This document shows, piece by piece, positions 6,397 through 12,058 of a stretch of 12,058 nucleotides of DNA (positions are counted from its first letter, which is position 1; each line of letters starts with the position of its first letter). A program made the position numbers and the translations under genes. The notes beneath the pieces are model-generated. The model saw nothing but the letters and a program-made list of their open reading frames with translations, made no database searches and was not told the DNA's origin. Source of the stretch: Candidatus Latescibacterota bacterium (GTDB taxonomy: Bacteria; Latescibacterota; 4484-107; B68-G9); NCBI GenBank assembly GCA_012962735.1, contig DTXA01000486.1, positions 1 to 12,058 of the forward strand, given 5' to 3'.

Positions 6397-8331
6397 TTAA
6401 GGCTCTATCACCAACACGCCGTGTATGTGTAAAGAAGGCAATGTGATTTTAAGCTTTCCCCCCTTCCATTCGCTTGAGATCCGGACATTGTCCGGGATGA
6501 GGTATACCGAGGATGGCTTCCCGTCCAGTCGGACCTTGAGCGTCAGCGGCCCTACAGGAGGGATAAAATTCACGATAGTGTATTGCGATGCAGTCTGCAT
6601 ACCCGCCGTATTCATCAAGTGGATCAAGAGCTTATGGTCCTTCTGCCTCAGGGAGACATCTACGCAGGGCGGGCCCTCGAGCTCCACGATGGGATTTGGG
6701 AAGACCTCTCTCATCACACTCCTGAGAAACTCCCTGATATGAGACGTGTGGCATCTGAAATATACGGTCCCGAGGGTGCCATATATCGCGGCTATCCTGC
6801 CCATTCCAAGCTCGGTCACCGTGGCGGCCACCTCGCCCTCCTTTCGGGGATCGTAGGTAGGAAACCTCCGTCCGATGGCCCTCGCGGTCACGGGAAACAC
6901 CCTCTGCCAGGGGCCGCCCAGCGCTCCCATAAGGTCCCCAGATAGGATGTAGGCGTTCACGTCGACGGGCTCTCCATCGAATTCCACGCCCAGCTCCCCT
7001 TCGAACAATCTGGCCGCCTCGGCACCTATGGCCAAGAGGGCTCCTCCACGTTTTACATACTCCACGAGAGCCTCCCTAAAGCCGGGGTTGAGCTTGTGAG
7101 TCTCCGGCAGGACGACCACGGGGTATCGGTTGAGCTTGTTTTCGATCTGGTGCTCCACCAACACGTCCACCGAATATCCCAACTCGAGGAGCGCGTGAAG
7201 GACTCCCTTGATGGGGTTGTACAGGCCCTCCGAGGCGGAGAAGAGGGCGTTGGTCCTGTCGTAGAAGGAAACGGCCGAAAGAAGCAGCGCTACCTGGGGG
7301 ACGCTTTCGGTCCTGTGTGAAAACTCCTGCCGCTTCCGGCAGAATTCGGCCACCTCGGCCATTATGTCCACAAGCCACGGGTCTATCCATCCAGATCTGG
7401 TCGGCTGATAGTAGACCTGGAACCCTCCCCCCTGGGAGAGGACCACGGAAGCCTCTTGCTTTAGTTGCTCTGCGGTCTTGTGGCTCGGAGGTTGCCCTTC
7501 CGGGTGGTTAAACCCCCAAGCCATGAGATCCCAGGGAAGCCTTACATTTGCCATGTATCTCGCCTCGAACCTGGCCGTGTTGACCGAGTCCGTAGGGCTG
7601 TAGTCCCCCGATATGAAGTCCAGGGGAGCTTTTACGGGCCGTGGGGCGAGTGAGGAGTACATCCAGTTGCTCGTCATCTCCAGCTTAGGGTTGAACCTGT
7701 GAAGCTCATTCAGGTACTTACAAAGATAGCACTCGAACTGCCGACGGTTGAACTCAAGCCACTCCTTCCAGCGGGGGTCCCGGGGAGAACGGGGGGCGTC
7801 TTCGGCCCCCGTCGCCTCTTTCCATGCCTGGATAGCCGCAGGGCTGTAATCGGGACGCACGGCCCAGCAGTCGCCGTCTATCCACGCCCCATCCAAATCG
7901 TACTTGCCGAAAACCTCCTTGAGCTGGGGGATCAGCAACTCGTCTACGTACGGCCCAAAGGTGCTGGTCATCCCGTCCGGGTCCGGCTTCCCCTCAGGCG
8001 TGTATCTGGCCCACTCCTGGTGACGTTCCACCGCCACCCTATCCCAAACCCCGGAATAGTGTATGAAGAGCTTGACGCCGTGCCTTTTCGTGACCTTGCG
8101 CCATATCGCCAGGGAGTCCTTCTTTATCCCGGGGGACGCCCATCCCACCTCGGTCGGATATCCCGTGTACCCGGAATGTCCCTTGCAGTCGTACTGGACG
8201 TAATCGGGCTTCACCCTTTCAAGCAGGCGATCTATCATCTCCTCAGATATGTCCTCGCCCAACGAGGTGTCGTTCTCGTTCGGGTGGAGGTCGAAGTGAA
8301 GCCCGAAGAAGGCCTCTTTTCTGGATACCAT
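6397..8331 (-). CDS. GH29-like (alpha-L-fucosidase-related) TIM-barrel protein with beta-galactosidase trimerisation-type domain
   Basis: The 644-residue protein shows three parts. Residues about 5-335 form a glycoside-hydrolase-type TIM barrel: FFGLHFDLHPN (8-18), VKPDYVQYDCKGHSGY (40-55), KLFIHYSGVWD (87-97) and DLDGAWIDGDCW (145-156). The last motif resembles the WxDG strand of GH29-type enzymes, where the Asp (here D152) is the nucleophile. Residues about 345-540 look like the GATase-like beta-galactosidase trimerisation domain (YPVVVLPETHKLNPGFREAL at 403-422, then VEYVKRGGALLAIGAEA). The C-terminus (about 565-644) is a small beta-sandwich. There is no signal peptide, so it should act in the cytoplasm on imported or internally made sugars. 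Its specificity, and whether it is a hydrolase at all, cannot be read from sequence. The ATG at 8329-8331 has only a weak G-rich upstream signal. It follows the broken oxidoreductase gene after 59 nt and ends 2 nt before the lptE-like gene. Confidence 0.78.
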   Translation of the reverse strand: MVSRKEAFFGLHFDLHPNENDTSLGEDISEEMIDRLLERVKPDYVQYDCKGHSGYTGYPTEVGWASPGIKKDSLAIWRKVTKRHGVKLFIHYSGVWDRVAVERHQEWARYTPEGKPDPDGMTSTFGPYVDELLIPQLKEVFGKYDLDGAWIDGDCWAVRPDYSPAAIQAWKEATGAEDAPRSPRDPRWKEWLEFNRRQFECYLCKYLNELHRFNPKLEMTSNWMYSSLAPRPVKAPLDFISGDYSPTDSVNTARFEARYMANVRLPWDLMAWGFNHPEGQPPSHKTAEQLKQEASVVLSQGGGFQVYYQPTRSGWIDPWLVDIMAEVAEFCRKRQEFSHRTESVPQVALLLSAVSFYDRTNALFSASEGLYNPIKGVLHALLELGYSVDVLVEHQIENKLNRYPVVVLPETHKLNPGFREALVEYVKRGGALLAIGAEAARLFEGELGVEFDGEPVDVNAYILSGDLMGALGGPWQRVFPVTARAIGRRFPTYDPRKEGEVAATVTELGMGRIAAIYGTLGTVYFRCHTSHIREFLRSVMREVFPNPIVELEGPPCVDVSLRQKDHKLLIHLMNTAGMQTASQYTIVNFIPPVGPLTLKVRLDGKPSSVYLIPDNVRISSEWKGGKLKITLPSLHIHGVLVIEP

Positions 8332-8390
8332 ATCTTCGCCCCCATCGATGGTCGTCTATCGGACCTGCCACAGCCTGACGGGAAAGTACT

Positions 8391-9160
8391 CTATGGCGCG
8401 ATCTCCCCGATGTACATCCTCTCTCCTCCCCGCTGCCTGGAAAGTATTCCGGCTATCACCGCCCGGGCGAGTTCCACGGTCTCGTCTGGAGGATAGGGGT
8501 AGACCACGTTGACCACAGCCTGCCTGCCATCTTTATATCGTATGTGCACCACGTTGACATCCTCGGTCCCTAGGTTCTGCACGCTTTCTATCCCACCGCC
8601 CATGATCATGTAGAGCCCCTCTAAGGCGTGGACCCCATACCGTTCCCACGACTTGGTCATCATGGCGGATACGAAGAGGACCCAGCCCAACCTTTCCCGG
8701 TTCAGCTCTTCTATCTCTTTGGCGTACCGGATGCTGGAGGATGAAAGCAGGGGTTTGCCCTCCCGGAAATATCGGATGAAGGCCCTAAGGTCGTCCTCAT
8801 TGTCCGTCAAGGGCTTATCTACGAAGATGGGGATGTCCCGTTCCAAAAAAGGACGGGCGAGCTCCAGGTGTGTGCTCCCGATATCGGTAGTTATCACTAC
8901 AGCGTCCACCTTCCCGCCGGCCTCCTCAGGCCCTGAGAGCACGTGGGGGATGAAAGTCGTCTCGGCCACCCTCTTAGCATCTCCGGGGTCCTGGGTCCAG
9001 ATATGGGTGACGTAGGCCCCCGGTATCCCTAAGGCATCTGGATGATGGGGTATCCGCACTCCTTCATCTTCTCCTGGTCGTACCCGCCGTTTACTATGGC
9101 GCTCCAGGAGAACGCATGCCCGTTCCCCTCGTTCATGCCCAAAAAAGCGAGGCGTACCAC
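8391..9160 (-). pseudogene. Gfo/Idh/MocA family oxidoreductase, frameshifted and probably internally deleted
   Basis: Two reading frames together make one Gfo/Idh/MocA-type NAD(P)-dependent dehydrogenase, a family that usually oxidises or reduces sugars and inositols. The first frame starts at GTG 9158-9160, 2 nt after the aminotransferase stop, with AGGAGG at 9172-9177. It encodes the start of the Rossmann fold (RLAFLGMNEGNGHAFSWSAI) and then hits TAG at 9029-9031. The second frame is open through this region to the TAG at 8391-8393 and continues the same protein (HPDALGIPGAYVTHIWTQDP). Adding one C to the CCCC run (GGGG at 9047-9050 on the plus strand) joins them into a 256-residue product. 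The joined protein keeps the DKPL motif (115-118) and the YGVHALE active-site His (178). Near 8490-8505 the sequence jumps from the beta-sheet domain (VVNVV) to the family's C-terminal YPYPPDETVEL motif; by memory of the family, some 65-75 residues are missing. The frameshift could be an assembly error; the deletion is harder to explain that way. Confidence 0.8.
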
Positions 9161-9162
9161 TT

Positions 9163-10389
9163 CTACGTCAACCTCCTGAAACCGGTATGGGCCACAGGCC
9201 CCTTGAGTCTCTGCCGGACCGTTCCCGTTTGGACGGCCTCCCTCAAAAGCTCGAATACCTCGTCCACGACCTCGAGATACTCCCGAACGTGCGCCTCCTG
9301 GTGGCTGTATGAAACGTACACGCTCTTGGAGGCTAAAAACCCCCTCTCCAACATCTCCTGGGTGAATAGGGTGTGGAGGGCCTGGCTATCCTCACCGTAG
9401 TCAAGCTTGAACGCGGGCAGAGAGGGGACGGCCCCGAAGAGCCGGACTTTCAGCCTGTGCTTGCGGGCCAGTGTCTTCCAGCCCCCTAAGATCTGCCGTC
9501 CGATGCGGGACAGGCATGCCGGCACATCATCCCGTCGGATCTTTCGGATCGTGGCTAAGGCCGCAGCAGGGCCTATCCTCTCTGTCCAATAAGTGCTGCT
9601 TATGAAGCTCTCCTGAGCCACGTCCATGACCTCCCTCCGCCCCACAACGGCCGCCATCGGAAAGCCGTTGCTCATGGCTTTGGCGTACACCACGATATCC
9701 GGCTCCATCCCGTAGAGCATATGCGCTCCGCCAACAGCAGTCCGGAACCCGGTTGTAATTTCGTCCACAATCAACACCGCCCCTGCACGGTCGGCTATCT
9801 CCCGCACCCCCTCCAGAAACTCTCCCTCCGGCTCATGGTGGCGGATAGGCTCTAAGATGATGGCGCCGAGCTCGTGCTCGGCAGCGATCCTCTTCAGCTC
9901 ATCTATACGGTTGTATGCAAATGGAAAGGCCATGCCCATAAGCCCCCTGGGGACCCCTAAGGGCATAAGGCCGGGCAAGAGGTGGCCATCTAAGTTCTTA
10001 TTATCGGCCAAATTGGCGGAAAGATACCAGTCGTGCCAGCCGTGGTACCCACAGAAGGCTGCGGCCTCCCTCCCGCTTGCCGCCCGGGCGATGCGCACCG
10101 CCACCGCCATGGCCTCCCCGCCTGTGCGGGCGTACCTCACCATCCCCGCCCAGGGGTGGAGCTCCAAGAGAAGCTCGGCCAGCTCCACCTCTTCAGGGCA
10201 GTTCAGGGTACACATATTCCCGACCTCCACGGCCTTCAACACAGCCCTGTTCACCTCCTCGTCTGCATAGCCCAGAACACACGACCCTACTCCCATAATG
10301 GACATATCCACGAATTTATTCCCGTCCAGATCCCAGACCTCAACCCCCTTGGCCTTCTCCCAGAGCTCGGGACCTTTCTCCGTCCGCAT
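9163..10389 (-). CDS. Class III PLP-dependent aminotransferase, glutamate-1-semialdehyde 2,1-aminomutase-like
   Basis: The 408-residue protein is a fold-type I, class III PLP enzyme. Visible landmarks are KGVEVWDLDGNKFVDMS (14-30), the phosphate-binding TGGEA (89-93), AFCGYHGWHDWYLSAN (111-126), VDEITTGFR (208-216) with Asp209 for the pyridine nitrogen, and YAKAMSNGFPMAAVVG (235-250) with Lys237 as the probable Schiff-base lysine. It ends GPVAHTGFRRLT, a tail I associate with GSA-aminomutase-like proteins in sugar or surface-polysaccharide gene groups rather than with haem-pathway HemL. No other haem gene is nearby, and an oxidoreductase and glycosidase-family gene follow, so amino-sugar transamination is the more likely role, as inference. 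The ATG at 10387-10389 lies 8 nt after the dnaG stop with a G-rich ribosome-binding stretch between. Relatives normally carry about 25-40 further residues including a PGG-x-x-LLS-like motif; these are absent here, so the N-terminus may be truncated. Confidence 0.88.
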   Translation of the reverse strand: MRTEKGPELWEKAKGVEVWDLDGNKFVDMSIMGVGSCVLGYADEEVNRAVLKAVEVGNMCTLNCPEEVELAELLLELHPWAGMVRYARTGGEAMAVAVRIARAASGREAAAFCGYHGWHDWYLSANLADNKNLDGHLLPGLMPLGVPRGLMGMAFPFAYNRIDELKRIAAEHELGAIILEPIRHHEPEGEFLEGVREIADRAGAVLIVDEITTGFRTAVGGAHMLYGMEPDIVVYAKAMSNGFPMAAVVGRREVMDVAQESFISSTYWTERIGPAAALATIRKIRRDDVPACLSRIGRQILGGWKTLARKHRLKVRLFGAVPSLPAFKLDYGEDSQALHTLFTQEMLERGFLASKSVYVSYSHQEAHVREYLEVVDEVFELLREAVQTGTVRQRLKGPVAHTGFRRLT

Positions 10390-10397
10390 TCTCCCCC

Positions 10398-12058
10398 TTA
10401 TCCAAAAGGACGACGGGCCCTTATGAGACGGGCCTCCTCACGCTTGAGATACATCAGGTGGCTGTATAAGGCGTCCACCCTCTCCCGGTCCCCGGACCTC
10501 TCGGCCTCCTTCAGCTCCCTGGCAGTGCGCTCTATCTCCTTTCGCACTCCCTCCCTACGCACCGAGGCTATGGCGTCCGCCAATATCTTGTGGGTTTGTT
10601 CCCGGTCGAACCCCTCCTGGAGCAATGCCGTCAGTTCCTCGGCCAATCCCTCGTTCCCGGTCTTAGCCAACACGTCCGAGACTGTAGGGTTCCTCCCCTC
10701 CCGCACGGCATCGTACGCCACCTCGGCCACAGGCCTGAGTGCCCCCTCGAACCGCTCCAACTCCACCTCCTCCACGATCCTCGAGGCCAGCTCAGGGAGG
10801 GAGAAAAGAATCTTCAACAGGTCCCGCTGGGCCGGGGAGCCCACCTCCCGGAGGGAGGCCCTAATAGGACCTGGTTCAACCGGCCTTCGCATCTCCCTCC
10901 TCCCCTCAGCCACTACGACCCTCAACACCTCCTCCCTCACCCCCAAGGCCTCGGAGGCCCTCCCGATCCAGAGGTCCCTCCCAAGCTCGTCCCCTATTCG
11001 GGCCAGCAGCCCAGCCAGGGTTTTAGCCGCCCGGCGCCTGCCCTCCACTGAGGAAAGATCCTCGGCCTTCCGCGCCCTTTCCAACAGGTGCTCCACCATA
11101 GGCCTGGCCTCACAGACCCTCCTCAGGAACTCCTCCCTCCCCTCATCCCGTACGAAGCTGTCGGGATCGTGGCCCGGCGGTAGCTCCACGATCCGCACCT
11201 CCAGCCCGGCCTCCAACAACACTCCCCCACCCCGCAGAGCCGCCTCCGACCCGGCCCGGTCCGCGTCGAAGCACAAAACCACCCGTTCAGCGTACCTCCT
11301 CAAAAGCTGTGCCTGGTGGGGGGTGAAGGCCGTCCCGGCGACTGCCACCGCGTTTTCTATCCTGGCCGAGAAAAGCCTCAGCAGGTCCATGTACCCCTCT
11401 ACCACCACTACTTCCCCCTCACGGCGTACGGCCTCCCTGGCCTGGGCTATGCCGTAAAGCACCCTCCCCTTATGATATATGGGGGTCTCGGGGGAATTTA
11501 GATACTTAGGCTCCCCCTCCCCGAGCACCCTGGCCCCGAAAGCCACGGGTCGGCCAGCTGGGTTGTGGATGGGAAACGTGAGCCTGTCCCGGAACCTGTC
11601 GTAATACCCTCCGGAGCGCCGCCGCAAGGCGAGCCCGGCCCTCTCTAAGACCTCCGGTCGAATGCCGCGGGAGGAGGCGGCCCGGACGAGCCCCTCCCAT
11701 CCCGGAGGGGCGTACCCCAGCCCGAACCTCTCCGCCACCCCCCTTCCGATCCCTCTCTCCTCGAGGTACTTTCGTGCCCGGTCCCCAGCGGGGTTCTCCC
11801 ATAGAAGCTTCCTGTAGAACTCCTCCGCAAAGGCGTTGGCCTGGTAGAGGGCTTCGGTCCCCTCCTCCTGGGGCGCCTTAGGCAGGGGGATCCCGTACCG
11901 ATCCGCCAGCCTCCGCAACGCCTCGTAGAAGGATATCCCTTCGATCTTCATCAGGAAGCCGAAAACATCCCCACCCACTCCACAGCCGAAGCAGTGGAAT
12001 ATCCCGAGCTCCGGGTTCACGCTGAGGGAGGGGGTGCGCTCCGTGTGGAAAGGACAAA
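10398..12058 (-). CDS. dnaG: DNA primase DnaG, 5' end beyond window
   Basis: The enzyme lays RNA primers at the replication fork, working with the replicative helicase. The frame stays open to the window edge, so the extreme N-terminus (roughly the first 40 residues) is missing; 552 complete residues are visible, consistent with a full length near 590, normal for the family. Counting from the first whole codon, the CHC2 zinc finger is C1-x2-H4-x17-C22-x2-C25, the canonical spacing. The catalytic core follows, with RFRDRLTFPIHNPAGRPVAFG at about 154-174. The Toprim metal site shows VVVVEGYMD (216-224, Glu220) and FDADRAG (263-269, Asp264 and Asp266), then PGHDPDSFV (294-302). The C-terminal part is helical, as expected for the helicase-binding domain. 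A GTG at 12018-12020 is an internal Val inside the zinc finger, not the start. The stop lies 8 nt before the aminotransferase. Confidence 0.97.
   Translation of the reverse strand, partial: CPFHTERTPSLSVNPELGIFHCFGCGVGGDVFGFLMKIEGISFYEALRRLADRYGIPLPKAPQEEGTEALYQANAFAEEFYRKLLWENPAGDRARKYLEERGIGRGVAERFGLGYAPPGWEGLVRAASSRGIRPEVLERAGLALRRRSGGYYDRFRDRLTFPIHNPAGRPVAFGARVLGEGEPKYLNSPETPIYHKGRVLYGIAQAREAVRREGEVVVVEGYMDLLRLFSARIENAVAVAGTAFTPHQAQLLRRYAERVVLCFDADRAGSEAALRGGGVLLEAGLEVRIVELPPGHDPDSFVRDEGREEFLRRVCEARPMVEHLLERARKAEDLSSVEGRRRAAKTLAGLLARIGDELGRDLWIGRASEALGVREEVLRVVVAEGRREMRRPVEPGPIRASLREVGSPAQRDLLKILFSLPELASRIVEEVELERFEGALRPVAEVAYDAVREGRNPTVSDVLAKTGNEGLAEELTALLQEGFDREQTHKILADAIASVRREGVRKEIERTARELKEAERSGDRERVDALYSHLMYLKREEARLIRARRPFG

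Noticed and set aside
8342..8351. Palindrome CCATCGATGG before the glycosidase-family gene as an operator
   Set aside because: A single 10-bp palindrome without a second copy or recognisable promoter boxes is expected by chance in a window of this size.
7699..8496. Plus-strand open frame of 265 codons
   Set aside because: It is antisense to the glycosidase-family barrel and to the end of the oxidoreductase gene, shows no recognisable domain, and would be the only plus-strand gene in the window.
8391..9059. The 222-codon frame starting at GTG 9057-9059 as an intact gene
   Set aside because: It lacks the first beta-strand and nucleotide-binding loop of the Rossmann fold, which is found directly upstream in another frame, so it is the larger piece of a broken gene rather than a complete one.
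10033..11457. Long plus-strand open frame (474 codons)
   Set aside because: It lies antisense across the start of the aminotransferase and most of dnaG, both of which have clear catalytic motifs. Its translation is Ser/Arg/Pro-rich low-complexity text typical of the reverse of GC-rich genes.
12018..12020. GTG as the dnaG start codon
   Set aside because: The frame continues upstream with CPFHTERTPSLS, giving the first Cys and His of the zinc finger at canonical spacing, so the gene extends beyond the window.
1..12058. A defence, mobile or CRISPR-like system
   Set aside because: No transposase, integrase, nuclease, reverse transcriptase, toxin-antitoxin pair, inverted terminal repeats or spaced repeat array is visible; the only repeats are TPR-coding units.

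Overview
The window reads as a chromosomal segment from a diderm bacterium, probably an uncultivated and possibly thermophilic lineage. An LptE-like lipoprotein implies an LPS-bearing outer membrane, and the DNA is fairly GC-rich. Arg AGG and Ile ATA codons look frequent, which is weak support for a thermophile. The phylum cannot be fixed from the sequence alone. Every gene is on the minus strand, so transcription runs from position 12058 towards 1. Packing is very tight: most intergenic gaps are 0-14 nt, the longest are 59 and 71 nt, and no stretch over 300 nt lacks a gene. I see no RNA gene, CRISPR array, insertion sequence or convincing terminator.

Layout in transcription order. (1) dnaG primase, cut off by the window edge inside its zinc finger. 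(2) A carbohydrate-flavoured group: a glutamate-1-semialdehyde-aminomutase-like class III aminotransferase with a short N-terminus; a Gfo/Idh/MocA oxidoreductase gene that appears broken by a one-base frameshift and probably also by an internal in-frame deletion; and a cytoplasmic GH29-like/beta-galactosidase-trimerisation glycosidase-family protein. (3) A mixed housekeeping group: LptE-like lipoprotein, Rossmann/DUF2520 protein and OPT-family transporter. (4) After a recognisable sigma-70-type promoter, a 962-residue TMTC-like membrane protein (GT-C-type membrane half plus C-terminal TPRs) and the start of a small single-span membrane protein that runs off the window.

The genes do not form one obvious pathway. 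The aminotransferase, oxidoreductase and glycosidase may once have acted together in unusual-sugar metabolism, but the lesions suggest that this part of the locus is decaying or that the assembly has errors there. I found no evidence of a novel defence, mobile or RNA-guided system. The most checkable observations are the frameshift and deletion in the oxidoreductase gene, the truncated aminotransferase N-terminus against dnaG, and the TMTC-like protein with an altered acidic motif and freshly duplicated TPR units.
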